NCBI GenBank assembly: GCA_029266495.1
Contig: JAQSWS010000025.1
Location: 1-41,951, forward strand
DNA: 41,951 bases
DNA from: Rariglobus sp.
Lineage (GTDB): Bacteria; Verrucomicrobiota; Verrucomicrobiia; Opitutales; Opitutaceae
Reading direction: 5' to 3'
Position numbers and translations under genes: made by a program. Every line of letters starts with the position of its first letter. Positions within the stretch are counted from its first letter, which is position 1. Of the stretch, positions 17,082-25,512 are shown one piece after another. Under the pieces are notes generated by a model. It was given only the letters and a program-made list of their open reading frames with translations, was not told the origin of the DNA and ran no database searches.

Positions 17082-17926
17082 GGTCGGGGAACCTCCGCAA
17101 CCGGCATCGTCGCCAGGAGCGTTTGCACAAAATGGCGTCGCTGATCGCGCGGGTGCCGCTCCAGGAAACGGTTGAAACTTTCGCGCGCCAGCCGCGAGTC
17201 GCCCAATTCCCGCGCCAGTTCGCCAACGGCGACAAGCGCATCCGCCTCGTTTCCGGAGAGCACAAAGCCGGCCCGCTCCGCCGCGCGCAGGTGAACCAAG
17301 GCCCTCGCACGGTCCTGTCCGAAAAAGATCAGGCTGCGCGCCATGATCACGTGATAGTCACGTCTTGCACCGGCGTCGGTGAACCGCTCCCCCCATGACT
17401 CGGCGTCGCGCAACGCGGTGATTGGATCCGCCGCCAGATAATACACGCGGAGACGAAGGAGTTTCACCATCGCCGCCTGGGCGACCGGATGCTCCGGAAC
17501 GGCGGCGATCAACGCCTCGTAACGCTCCGCGGCCCGCGGATAATCGGGCTCGAACAGATGAACCTCGGCGACGCGCGCACGCAAATAGCGCGCGCTGATT
17601 GCGGCTTCGTCGGTCCCGTCTTCAACCGACGCGAGCAGCGACTCCGCCTCCGCGACGTTGCCTTGGGTGCGCGGCTGTTTCGCAAGCAGCGCGACCGCCT
17701 GACCCACGATCAGCGAGCGGTCTTGAGGTGCGACGCTCAGCGCCCGGACAAACTCGGGTCCGGCCTCGTTAAAGCGTCGTTCAATCAGCGCGCGCCAACC
17801 ATCCGGAACCGGCTTTTCAGGAGACGCCGGCGCCCGTCCGACGCTCAACGCGACGGAGGCAAGACAGGCGCACAGGCGCAGGATTCGAACAGGGGTATGC
17901 GACACCGGCGAAAAACACGCAGCCAA
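17078..17926 (-). CDS. Secreted TPR-like protein coupled to the binding protein
   Basis: About 282 residues. No ATG is available: the frame can start at TTG 17926 or GTG 17905, both giving a signal-like segment (ILRLCACLASVALSVGRAPA). The rest is all-helical with tetratricopeptide-type units: YPRAAERYEALIAAVPEHPVAQAAMVKLLRL, and LARELGDSRLARESFNRFLERHPRD near the C-terminus. No catalytic motif is seen. It overlaps the substrate-binding-protein gene by 4 bp and follows the AraC-type gene by 49 bp, so all three may form one transcript. A scaffold or assembly role beside the binding protein is a guess. Confidence 0.75.
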   Translation of the reverse strand: MAACFSPVSHTPVRILRLCACLASVALSVGRAPASPEKPVPDGWRALIERRFNEAGPEFVRALSVAPQDRSLIVGQAVALLAKQPRTQGNVAEAESLLASVEDGTDEAAISARYLRARVAEVHLFEPDYPRAAERYEALIAAVPEHPVAQAAMVKLLRLRVYYLAADPITALRDAESWGERFTDAGARRDYHVIMARSLIFFGQDRARALVHLRAAERAGFVLSGNEADALVAVGELARELGDSRLARESFNRFLERHPRDQRRHFVQTLLATMPVAEVPRP

Positions 17927-17975
17927 ATGGAACGAGGCGCAACCTTGGAAAGTGTTTTTTGGTGAACCCGTTTAA

Positions 17976-18836
17976 TTAGCGAACGTCGTTTCGCCACTCG
18001 CGCGGCGTGCAACCCATGCGCGCGCGGAACTGCCTCGCGAAATAGTTGCTGTCGTTGAATCCCGCCGCGAGCGCCGCCTCGGTCACGGTTTTGTCGGCAT
18101 CGCGCAACAAGTGACACGCCCGCGCCAGCCTCACTTGCAGCAAGTAATCGATCGGCGACGTGCCGGTGACCCCCTTGAATGCCCGTTTGAACGTGCTCAG
18201 CGACATCCCGGCCTTGCGGGCCAGCACCTTCAGCTCAACGGGTCCGGCGTGGTTCGTTTCGATGTGGTGGATGGTTTTTTGCACCGCGAGCAACCGGCGC
18301 CCTCCCGACGAGGCATGCGCACCGTAGCCGCGCGCCAGCCGCACCAGCAGTTGCGTGAACAGCGCCTCGATGAGCGTCGTTCCGCCGGGCCGGTAACGCT
18401 TCGCCTCGTCATCGATCTCGCGCACGAGGGTCATCACCCGCTCCAGCTCCTCGGGCGGCAGCCGCAGGTGCCCCGCAAAGCCCTGGGCGTCGCGATACTT
18501 TGGCTCCAGTTCAAACAGCGCCTGGTAGCCCGGCATGCGCAACACCTCCGCCGCCATCGCGGACAGGCGCTTCGGCAGAAACAACACATTGGTCAGGCTC
18601 AGCCGCCGGGTTTCGGCGAAACCATGCGGAAGCTCCGGCGGAATAAAAAACACGTCCCCCGCCGTGATCGGATAGCGTCCCTCCGGCGTGAGGTGCGAGG
18701 CGGCTCCGCCGGTGATGATCGTCAGCTCGGCAAATTCATGACGGTGCAAGGGCATCGCCTGCTGGTCCGCCATCGCCAGGACGGCCACCGGCAGTTCCGG
18801 CACGAAAAAATAATCGGCGACGCGCAGACGCTGCAT
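17976..18836 (-). CDS. AraC-family transcriptional regulator (cupin sensor)
   Basis: 286 residues. The N-terminal cupin (about 28-75) has PLHRHEFAELTIITGG and AGDVFFIPPELPHGF, a typical sugar-binding AraC sensor. The C-terminal double helix-turn-helix occupies about residues 188-285 (LKVLARKAGMSLSTFKRAF, TVTEAALAAGFNDSNYFARQF). It lies just upstream of the TPR-like and substrate-binding genes on the same strand and is probably their activator. The effector is unknown. The gene starts 69 bp past the strong terminator at 18906-18935, so it has its own promoter in that short gap. Confidence 0.93.
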   Translation of the reverse strand: MQRLRVADYFFVPELPVAVLAMADQQAMPLHRHEFAELTIITGGAASHLTPEGRYPITAGDVFFIPPELPHGFAETRRLSLTNVLFLPKRLSAMAAEVLRMPGYQALFELEPKYRDAQGFAGHLRLPPEELERVMTLVREIDDEAKRYRPGGTTLIEALFTQLLVRLARGYGAHASSGGRRLLAVQKTIHHIETNHAGPVELKVLARKAGMSLSTFKRAFKGVTGTSPIDYLLQVRLARACHLLRDADKTVTEAALAAGFNDSNYFARQFRARMGCTPREWRNDVR

Positions 18837-18905
18837 GAGAGTGGTCCGAACGTGCTACCTGGCCCGCCGCACGTCAATGCAGCCGGACGATCCCGCAAAA
18901 ACAAG

Positions 18906-18935
18906 AAGGCGGTCCCACGCGCGTGGGACCGCCTT
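18906..18935 (-). terminator. Strong rho-independent terminator (distal) after the GH9 gene
   Basis: A perfect 30-bp inverted repeat with arms AAGGCGGTCCCACGC. On the minus strand it is followed by TTCTTGTTTTTGC, a T-rich tract. This orientation fits termination of the GH9 transcript before the AraC gene. Between it and the GH9 stop (18936-19201) no gene is seen, only a second hairpin. Confidence 0.8.
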
Positions 18936-19137
18936 GTTGCTCCGGGGAGTCGGCTGACGCCTGACTTCCCCGTCGGTGCCACCAGGCGGATAAGGCCCAG
19001 GGGTCGTTGTTGGTCGCTGATGTCTCAGTCAACGCCAGGCGGTGGCTTCGCGCGCAGCCGGCCTGATGGTTTTATTTGGCTGATACCGGAAGTCGGCTTC
19101 TCGCCAGGGGACTTGCCGGAAATTGGGTTTGGGTAAA

Positions 19138-19182
19138 GGCCGGTGGCGGCGCGAGGCTTTGTCTCCCGCGCCGCCGGTGGCC
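19138..19182 (-). terminator. Hairpin close to the GH9 stop, probable first terminator
   Basis: Arms GGCC...GGCGGCGCG and CGCGCCGCC...GGCC form an interrupted stem (9 bp inner, 3 mismatched, 4 outer) around a 13-base loop. It begins 20 bp after the minus-strand GH9 stop codon and is followed on that strand by TTTACCC. It would act in tandem with the stronger site at 18906-18935. Confidence 0.55.
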
Positions 19183-19201
19183 TGGTGTATTCGTTTCAGG
19201 A

Positions 19202-22200
19202 TTACTTGAGCGTCACCGTTCCGTCGGTGGATTTGCCCAGGTTGTAGGCCCGGTCGCCCTCGAGCGAGAGGACCACGGTGGCCGGCTCGGCGCCGGTGGA
19301 GTTGGCCACCGCGAGAAGGGGCAGCTTCACGCTTTCGTTGCCGGCCGGAATCGTGACGGACTCGGGCATGTCGCCTTGCGGACGACGGTAGTCGGTCCAC
19401 TTGGCCGCGCTGCCGCCCAGTTTGAACTTCACGGTCACGGCCTTGGTGGTGTCGCCCTTGCGGGTGAAGGTGTAGACCGCCTTGTCGTTTTCGTTGCCGA
19501 TGGTCGCGACCGTGTCGGTCGCGGCCACGGACACCGTGGGAAGGTCGTTCTCGGCGGAGAGTTTCCGGCGGGCGTAAACCCGGCGGCCGTCCGGCCAGTG
19601 CGCCTCGGCCTCGATCCACTGCGGCCCGTTTGCCGAGGGCGTGAACGTGTAGCTCTCGCCATAGGCGGGCTGCTGGCCGGAGGCTTCCCACACGATGCGG
19701 GCTTCGTCGAGATCCATGCCGGGAACATCCAGCGTGACCTTGAACGGTTTCCCCTCGGCGATCGTCGACGGAACACCCGTGATGGCGCCCGCGGCGGATT
19801 TCCATTTCTGGTCCTTGGTCCTGGTCCGGGCGGCCATGTAGGCCAGGGTGGTGAGGCCGCGCGCCTGGTCGAGATGGACGAACTCGGTGGCGACGTTGAA
19901 CGTGTCGCTCCAGCGGTCGTAGAACGGCGTGGGCGCGGTGCCGGCGTTGTCACGGGGATACGTGAGCGCGGCCAGTTCGGTTCCATAGGTGCCGGTGTAG
20001 ACGGGGCCGGTCTGCAGGTTGCCCTGCGGAATGCCGTTCACGGGGAGGATGCGGTCGTCGTTTTGTGCGTATTGGTGGACGATTTCATTCTGACGTTTCC
20101 AGCCCATGCCGGTGATGTAGGAGACGTTGATCGCGTTGGAGCCGCCTTCATAATTCATGTTGCGGATGATCGCATCCAGGAAGGCGTCCTTGGGCTCGAT
20201 CTGGTGCGCGACGGTGATGTCGAAGGCCTGTGCCAGCGAAAAATACCAGCCGGCGCTTTGCACCGCCTTGGTCGCCTCGGGGAAGCTGGTGCCATAGGCG
20301 CTTTGCCGGGACCACGAGAGGGCGTCGTTGCCGGCGCCGACGAGTTCGCTTTCGCACTTCTTCAGGTAGGAGGAGTCGAGCTGGCCGGAGTCGAGGCGTC
20401 CGCTGCGGGCCGCAAAGGCGTAGCTGCGGGCGGCGTTGCCGTAGGAGGAGTAGGCGCGGAGCCAGCCCCAGCGACGGGTATTGGAATCGGCCGGGTCATA
20501 CCAGGACTTGAGGGTCTTGTGGATCGACTGATCGCCGGTGGCGGCGAACATCGCAGCGGCGGCCCAGGCGAGTTCGTCATCGTGGGTGAAGTCGTCGCCG
20601 TAATGCGTCAGCTTTTGGTAGGAGCCGTCCTTGCCATGTTTGGCGATGGCCTTCTCGAGGAAAGACCAGCCGAGTCTGGCCTTGGCGAGATACGCCGCGG
20701 CTTCTTTCGGATAAGCCTTTTTGAAAGCGGGCGAGGAACCGGTCTCCGCAAGCGCGGCGACGGCGGCGGCGGTCGCTGAAGTGGTCTTCGGCCAGACGAC
20801 CTGGGCATCGCCCTGGTCAGGGAGGACGTTGCTCTCGTATTCGCGCTGGCGGGGATAGACGATGAAGTAGAAACCGCCGTCGGTGTCCTGGAGTTTGGCG
20901 ATGAAGTCGGCTTCGATTTTCGCTTCCTGGAGAACGTCGCCGATGGCGTCGCCGCTCTCGGGCAGGCCGAGGTTGTCGAGGCGGGCAACACCCGGGAAGT
21001 CATCGACGCCCACCATCAGGAGATGGAGGAGCATCGAGGCGTTGGTGGTGTATTTGCTGTAGTCGCCGGCGTCATGATGGCCGCCGGACACATCGAGCGT
21101 GCCTTTTTTGACGAACGGGTAGAGCTGCGCGCCTTCCGAGGTGAGGCGCTGGGCGCGCTGGGCCGGGTTGCCGGAGTTCAGCTCGTTCGCGTATTTCTCG
21201 ATGGTTTTCCACGTGAAGTCGTGGGACGAGGCGGGGCTGGGCACGGCGGCTTCGCCCGTATGACAGGCATCGTGTGTGAAGCGGGTGAAAGGCAGCTTGT
21301 TCGAATGGCCGCAGCGCTGGTGGTAGAGGCCCAGGGCGTAGGCGCGGGTGAAGTTCATGCCGATGCCTTCGTCGATCATGAAGGGCAGCGAGGCGCCGAG
21401 GCCGGGAACGACCAGCTTGTATTCGCCGGAGGTCGTGAAGCCGCTGAAGTTCGCCTCGTAAACCTTCTGATAAGGCTTCGGCGTATAGTTCCAACCGGAG
21501 TCAGGACGAAGGGTCAGCGCGCCGCTGTGGACGATCCGGCCGGTGGCGGCGTCGACGAGCTCGAAACGCTGTTTTTCGATGGGCAGCTCGCCCAGGCTCC
21601 CGAGGTAGTAACCGACGGCGGCTTTCTTGGGCCAGTCGGGAACGTAGCCCTCCTGGTTGACGTGAATCGCCGGACTGTAGCGAAGCGCGTGGGCAACCGC
21701 GGTGAACTTCATGTCGGCCTTCCACAGGGAGCCGTCCGGATTTTTAACTTCGACCGTCTGGCCGGCGGCGATGGGTGAGGCGAGCTGGAGGAAGAGGCTG
21801 TTGCCGACCCGCAGGTCCCGCTCGTTGAGCGGGGCGTAAAGCGGACGGCGCTTGAATCCGACGGATTGCACCGCGACGGCCTTGCCGTTCACGGTGACTG
21901 AAAATCGGGAGGCGGCCGGTGCGTTGAAGGAACCGGAGGAGTTCACGAAATCCCAGCTGTCCACCGGACTGCCGGCGGAGGGCTTGCCGTTCACGCGGAC
22001 CAGCTCGAGCACGTTTGGCGAAAGGACATGCAAGGTGTTGTGGCCGACCTTGGGAATGCGAAGCTTCGTGCCATCGACCGAATGGACCGCGGGCATGGTG
22101 TCGACGTCATAGGACGCGGCCGCCAGGGGATTTGCGATCTGCGCCACTCCAAGGGCGCACAAGAGACTGAAGAGACCCGCGTGGGTCGGGGAGGAACATT

Positions 22201-22204
22201 TCAT
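19202..22204 (-). CDS. Glycoside hydrolase family 9 (cellulase-type) with Calx-beta-like tail
   Basis: 1000 residues, exported (LFSLLCALGVAQIANPLAAA). A beta domain (about 31-170) is followed by the CelD-type Ig-like domain (about 175-275; HVNQEGYVPDWPKKAAVG, SGEYKLVVPGLG). The GH9 alpha/alpha barrel follows (about 280-800) with DVSGGHHDAGDYSKYT, containing the paired aspartates Asp378 and Asp381 that activate water in this inverting family. The C-terminal residues, about 895-1000, look like a Calx-beta/Ig domain (VSVAATDTVATIGNENDKAVYTF). Family members cut beta-1,4-glucans, and some cut xyloglucan or glucosaminides. It is a monocistronic gene by context: no co-directional neighbour lies within 200 bp upstream, and tandem terminators follow it. 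Confidence 0.92.
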   Translation of the reverse strand: MKCSSPTHAGLFSLLCALGVAQIANPLAAASYDVDTMPAVHSVDGTKLRIPKVGHNTLHVLSPNVLELVRVNGKPSAGSPVDSWDFVNSSGSFNAPAASRFSVTVNGKAVAVQSVGFKRRPLYAPLNERDLRVGNSLFLQLASPIAAGQTVEVKNPDGSLWKADMKFTAVAHALRYSPAIHVNQEGYVPDWPKKAAVGYYLGSLGELPIEKQRFELVDAATGRIVHSGALTLRPDSGWNYTPKPYQKVYEANFSGFTTSGEYKLVVPGLGASLPFMIDEGIGMNFTRAYALGLYHQRCGHSNKLPFTRFTHDACHTGEAAVPSPASSHDFTWKTIEKYANELNSGNPAQRAQRLTSEGAQLYPFVKKGTLDVSGGHHDAGDYSKYTTNASMLLHLLMVGVDDFPGVARLDNLGLPESGDAIGDVLQEAKIEADFIAKLQDTDGGFYFIVYPRQREYESNVLPDQGDAQVVWPKTTSATAAAVAALAETGSSPAFKKAYPKEAAAYLAKARLGWSFLEKAIAKHGKDGSYQKLTHYGDDFTHDDELAWAAAAMFAATGDQSIHKTLKSWYDPADSNTRRWGWLRAYSSYGNAARSYAFAARSGRLDSGQLDSSYLKKCESELVGAGNDALSWSRQSAYGTSFPEATKAVQSAGWYFSLAQAFDITVAHQIEPKDAFLDAIIRNMNYEGGSNAINVSYITGMGWKRQNEIVHQYAQNDDRILPVNGIPQGNLQTGPVYTGTYGTELAALTYPRDNAGTAPTPFYDRWSDTFNVATEFVHLDQARGLTTLAYMAARTRTKDQKWKSAAGAITGVPSTIAEGKPFKVTLDVPGMDLDEARIVWEASGQQPAYGESYTFTPSANGPQWIEAEAHWPDGRRVYARRKLSAENDLPTVSVAATDTVATIGNENDKAVYTFTRKGDTTKAVTVKFKLGGSAAKWTDYRRPQGDMPESVTIPAGNESVKLPLLAVANSTGAEPATVVLSLEGDRAYNLGKSTDGTVTLK

Positions 22205-22263
22205 ACCCCCTCACTTTAGCGACCGGCGCTGCGGAAAATTATCCGCGCCCGTCTGATACAAGA

Positions 22264-22303
22264 GTAGGACTCATCGCGAGGTGCACGTAAGCGTCCGTCC
22301 TAC
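22264..22303. repeat. Inverted repeat GTAGGAC...GTCCTAC in the GH9/YCII intergenic gap
   Basis: Perfect 7-base arms GTAGGAC (22264-22270) and GTCCTAC (22297-22303) enclose 26 bp. A related ATGAGTC lies at 22312-22318. The layout is like small interspersed REP-type elements, but only one copy is in the window. The rest of the 233-bp divergent gap (22205-22437) must carry both promoters; no convincing -35/-10 pair was identified. Confidence 0.3.
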
Positions 22304-22437
22304 ATTGGAGCATGAGTCGCCGGCACACCCGAATGTCGGAGAAGGTGGCGCCACCGGACTCGCCTGCCTTCAAAACTGAAATCTTGCGCCGGTCGCATGG
22401 CACTTAAATCTCCTGCGCAACCTCGTCGCCTTTCCCC

Positions 22438-22854
22438 ATGAGTTCCTCGCCGCAATCCACGCAATCCGACTACCTCCTGCTCTTTCGCAACGCGGGAGAG
22501 GAAAGCCACGCCCATTTGACCCGCGACCAGCGCGCCGAGCTTACCGAACGCTGGAACCAATGGGTCACCGCCCTGCTCTCCAAAGATCAGTTGCGGGAAG
22601 GTCACCCGCTCGCACTGACCGGACGCGTCGTCTCCGGACCGGGCGGTGAACGCATCACCGACGGCCCCTACGCCGAGGCGAAGGAAGTCGTCGGCGGCTA
22701 TGTCGTGGTCAAGGCCGGCAGCCTCGACGCGGCGGCCCAGATCGCCCGCGGCTGCCCGGGTCTCTCCATCGGCCTCACCGTCGAGGTGCGCGAGTTGCTC
22801 GCCCGCAGCCCGGTGCTCGAAGACGTGCGCAGCGTGTCCGACCCGACCGCCTGA
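22438..22854 (+). CDS. YCII-related (DGPF) domain protein
   Basis: 138 residues. The YCII/DGPF signature is clear: DYLLLFRNAGEES at the start, then ITDGPYAEAKEVVGGYVVVKAGSLDAAAQIARGCPG. Members are small dimeric alpha/beta-barrel proteins with a conserved His/Asp pair. Many lie beside ECF sigma factors, but none is seen here. The biochemical role of the family is poorly known. It precedes the MarR gene by 130 bp on the same strand. Confidence 0.85.
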   Translation: MSSSPQSTQSDYLLLFRNAGEESHAHLTRDQRAELTERWNQWVTALLSKDQLREGHPLALTGRVVSGPGGERITDGPYAEAKEVVGGYVVVKAGSLDAAAQIARGCPGLSIGLTVEVRELLARSPVLEDVRSVSDPTA

Positions 22855-22967
22855 CCGGGCCACACCGGGCGCTGTTTTGGGCCTCGGCCGTCCCCCCTCG
22901 TGCCTGCCTTTATCCGGGGCCCCCCGGTGGCCTGCCGACAATGAGCCGTTGACATCACCGCTCAAGT

Positions 22968-22982
22968 TGTGCATATACACAC
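22968..22982. promoter_or_regulatory. Putative MarR operator at the marR-type start
   Basis: TGTGCATATACACA is a near-palindrome (12 of 14 bases symmetric) ending 3 bp before the ATG of the MarR-type gene. GTGCATATACACAC (22969-22982) recurs exactly, in inverted orientation, at 23460-23473 before the SDR gene. It is likely an autoregulatory site for the MarR protein. Confidence 0.6.
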
Positions 22983-22984
22983 TC

Positions 22985-23425
22985 ATGGCGAAGGAACTGG
23001 ATTTTTCGATCAATGAGAACTGTGTGTGCTTCAACCTTCGTTGGGCGTCACGGATGATGACGAAATTTTTCGACGCGGAATTGCGCCGGCACGGAATCCG
23101 CGCCACGCAATCAACCATTCTACTCGCCCTTAACGCCAAGGAAAGCTGGAGCATGGCGGATTTGAGCGAGGCGCTTGGCATGGAGCGCACGACCCTCGTG
23201 CGGAATCTCCGGCCATTGCAACGCGATGGCCTGGCGACCGCCGAGGGCGGCGGTCGCGGCGGGCGTGTCGAGTTGACGATTACCGCCAAAGGCCGGAAGC
23301 AGCTCGATAAGATCATGCCGGCTTGGCGCGCGGCCCAAAACACCGCGGTCAAGGCACTGGGTGCCCAACGTTGGTCCGCCATCCTCGCCGACCTCGAAAC
23401 CGTGGCGTCAGTCCTCGAAAAATAA
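22985..23425 (+). CDS. MarR-family transcriptional regulator
   Basis: 146 residues from ATG at 22985, the only start that leaves the usual short N-terminal helix (INENCVCFNLRWASRMMTKFFDAELRRHGI). The winged helix is clear: WSMADLSEALGMERTTLVRNLRPLQRDGL, wing GGGRGGRVELTITAKGRKQL. Cys15 and Cys17 lie in the N-terminal helix and could be redox or ligand sensors, which is an inference. It is followed by an SDR gene and an RND pump, a common target set for MarR repressors. Matching 14-bp operator candidates flank it, one at its own start and one before the SDR gene. Confidence 0.92.
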   Translation: MAKELDFSINENCVCFNLRWASRMMTKFFDAELRRHGIRATQSTILLALNAKESWSMADLSEALGMERTTLVRNLRPLQRDGLATAEGGGRGGRVELTITAKGRKQLDKIMPAWRAAQNTAVKALGAQRWSAILADLETVASVLEK

Positions 23426-23459
23426 TCATGAAACCATCACCGGCCTACCAGGCACCTAG

Positions 23460-23473
23460 GTGTGTATATGCAC
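23460..23473. promoter_or_regulatory. Putative MarR operator before the SDR-RND operon
   Basis: GTGTGTATATGCAC is the exact reverse complement of the sequence at 22969-22982. It lies 42 bp before the likely SDR start (23516). The marR-type gene is thus bracketed by two copies of one site, consistent with joint control of itself and the pump operon. Confidence 0.6.
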
Positions 23474-23515
23474 TCCATCGATAGGCCGACCTCCCTTTTC
23501 TCCCGTTATCACTCT

Positions 23516-24304
23516 ATGCACACTCCAGCCATAACCACATGGGTTCTCATCACCGGCGCCTCGAGCGGCTTCGGCGAGGAATTCGCCCGTCAATATGCCC
23601 GGCAAGGCCACTCCCTGGTTCTTGTCGCGCGCCGGCTCGACCGGCTGCAAGCACTCGCCGGGGAGCTGCGCCGGCAGTTCAACGTCGAGGTCGTCGTGGA
23701 GCAGGTCGATCTGTCGGATATTCCCGCCATCGTTCAGTTGCACCAGCGACTCCATGAGCGCGGCATTGCGATCGAGATTCTGGTCAACAACGCCGGCCAC
23801 GGTCTGCAGGGTCCGTTTATCGACAGCAAACTCGAGGCGGCCTTGGCGATGGTGCAGCTCGACATCGCGAGCCTGACCGCGGTCACCCACATTTTTGCCC
23901 AGGACATGCGGACGCGGGGGCGCGGAAAAATCCTGCTGGTCGCCAGCCTGCTGGCCCTTCAAGGCACAGTGAACTTTGCCGTGTATTCGGCCGCCAAGGC
24001 CTACGTGTTGCGCTTCGGCGAGGCCCTGCATCGCGAATTCAAACGCGACGGCATCACCGTTACATCGCTTTGCCCCGGCATGTCGGACACGGGGTTCGCC
24101 GCCGCCGCGAACCAAAAGATCACGCCCGGCCTGAAGCTCTTGATGATGCAGCCAGCCCCCGTGGTGCGGGCCGGCATCCGCGCGTTGGCAGCCGGCCGGA
24201 TCAGTGTGGTGCCCGGTCTGCCCAACAAGTTTTCCGCCCTCTTTATGTGGGCTACGCCACGCTGGCTGCATCAGGCCCTGTTCGCCCGGGCGATGGGGGC
24301 ATGA
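23516..24304 (+). CDS. Short-chain dehydrogenase/reductase
   Basis: 262 residues from ATG at 23516. Upstream in-frame GTG/ATG codons at 23462/23468 lie inside the putative operator and would add a non-homologous leader. Rossmann features: TGASSGFG (13-20) for NAD(P) binding and NNAG in the middle. Catalytic Ser144, Tyr157 and Lys161 (YSAAK) have normal spacing. The arrangement is that of a classical SDR acting on small carbonyls or alcohols; the substrate is unknown. Its stop overlaps the next start by 4 bp (ATGA), so it is translated together with the RND adaptor. An SDR in a MarR-controlled efflux operon suggests detoxification. Confidence 0.9.
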   Translation: MHTPAITTWVLITGASSGFGEEFARQYARQGHSLVLVARRLDRLQALAGELRRQFNVEVVVEQVDLSDIPAIVQLHQRLHERGIAIEILVNNAGHGLQGPFIDSKLEAALAMVQLDIASLTAVTHIFAQDMRTRGRGKILLVASLLALQGTVNFAVYSAAKAYVLRFGEALHREFKRDGITVTSLCPGMSDTGFAAAANQKITPGLKLLMMQPAPVVRAGIRALAAGRISVVPGLPNKFSALFMWATPRWLHQALFARAMGA

Positions 24305-25512
24305 GCGCCGGATCTCCTGCCATGAGCAACCAAATGACAACCGGTGGGTTTTCTCAAACCGCCAGGTCCGCGGATACGCGGATGGCACGGGCCGGCCTTG
24401 AGTGGCGGGCCCGTCCCACCCTCTGGATGACACTACTGATGGGCGTCGGGACCGTGGCATTCTCCGGTTGCAGCCAAAACCATGCTCAGCAGAACTCGAA
24501 TGCGCCCGTTCTGGTCAGAGTGGTCGAAGTCGCTCCGGAGCACTCTACGGAAAAAGCCCATTACACGGGAGTCGTTCGGGCCCGCACCGAAAGCAGTCTG
24601 GGGTTCCGTGTCGCCGGAAAAATTACCGAACGGCTCGTCAATGCCGGTGATACCGTCAGGAAAGGCCAGCCGCTGATGCGACTCGATCCGATCGATTTCG
24701 ACCTCGCCCTCCGGGTCGCGCAGGCGGCGGTCGAGGCCGCGCGCGCAGTCCATACACAAACGAGTTTGGAGAAGGAGCGCATGCGGACCTTGGTTGAAAA
24801 ACACGTTGAATCACGGGATGCCTTGGAAAAGGCCACCGCCGCCGCGGAGAGCAGCGCGGCTCAGCTTCGTTCCGCAGAGGCCCAAGCCGCTCAGATCGAT
24901 AATCAGACCGGCTATGCGACCCTTTTGGCCGACTCGGATGGAGTCGTCATGACCACGCTGACTGAACCAGGGCAGGTGGTCTCCGCAGGACAAACCGTGA
25001 TTGTGCTGGCTCGGGATGGCATGCGTGAAGCGGCGGTCGATATTCCCGAGAGTGCTCTGCCAGGAATTGCTGATCGGAAGGCGACCGCGCAGCTCTACAC
25101 CGACAAGACCTCGAGTGTGGAGGCGACTTTGCGGGAAGTTTCCGGCGTCGCCGATCCCATCACTCGCACGTATCAGGCCCGCTACGTTCTTGAGGGCGAT
25201 CCGAAGGCGTTTCGGCTGGGCGCCACCGTGACCGTTCGGCTTGCCCTGGCAGGACGAGAAACGCCGTCCGTCGTCGAAGTTCCGCTGGGAAGCCTGATTG
25301 ATCGGGGCGATGGCGCGTCGGTGTGGGTCGTCGATCGTGACACGTCCGCCATCCAGAAGCGCTTCGTTTCAATCGAGAAACTGGGACAGGAAACCGTCCG
25401 GATCAGCAACGGACTTCACGCTGGCGATATCGTCGTTTCCCTCGGCGCCCATCTGTTGAACGCCGGGCAGGTCGTGCGTGTGGCCGGAGCATCAGCCTCG
25501 GGGGCCAAATGA
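24301..25512 (+). CDS. RND efflux periplasmic adaptor lipoprotein
   Basis: 403 residues from the overlapping ATG at 24301. ATG 24382 (residue 28) would give a more normal lipoprotein signal before the lipobox FSGC (Cys57 in the long form). Adaptor features: TGVVRARTESSLGFRVAGKITERLVNAGDTVRKGQPLMRLD (first lipoyl half); a helical hairpin with heptads from about residue 140; LLADSDGVVMTTLTEPGQVVSAGQTVIVL (second lipoyl half); then the beta-barrel and membrane-proximal domains. It joins the inner-membrane pump to an outer-membrane channel, and no TolC-like gene is present here. It overlaps the pump gene by 4 bp. Confidence 0.93.
   Translation: MSAGSPAMSNQMTTGGFSQTARSADTRMARAGLEWRARPTLWMTLLMGVGTVAFSGCSQNHAQQNSNAPVLVRVVEVAPEHSTEKAHYTGVVRARTESSLGFRVAGKITERLVNAGDTVRKGQPLMRLDPIDFDLALRVAQAAVEAARAVHTQTSLEKERMRTLVEKHVESRDALEKATAAAESSAAQLRSAEAQAAQIDNQTGYATLLADSDGVVMTTLTEPGQVVSAGQTVIVLARDGMREAAVDIPESALPGIADRKATAQLYTDKTSSVEATLREVSGVADPITRTYQARYVLEGDPKAFRLGATVTVRLALAGRETPSVVEVPLGSLIDRGDGASVWVVDRDTSAIQKRFVSIEKLGQETVRISNGLHAGDIVVSLGAHLLNAGQVVRVAGASASGAK

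Noticed and set aside
19076-20779. Long plus-strand frame opposite the GH9 gene
   Set aside because: Gly/Val-rich antisense shadow; the GH9 frame is unambiguous.
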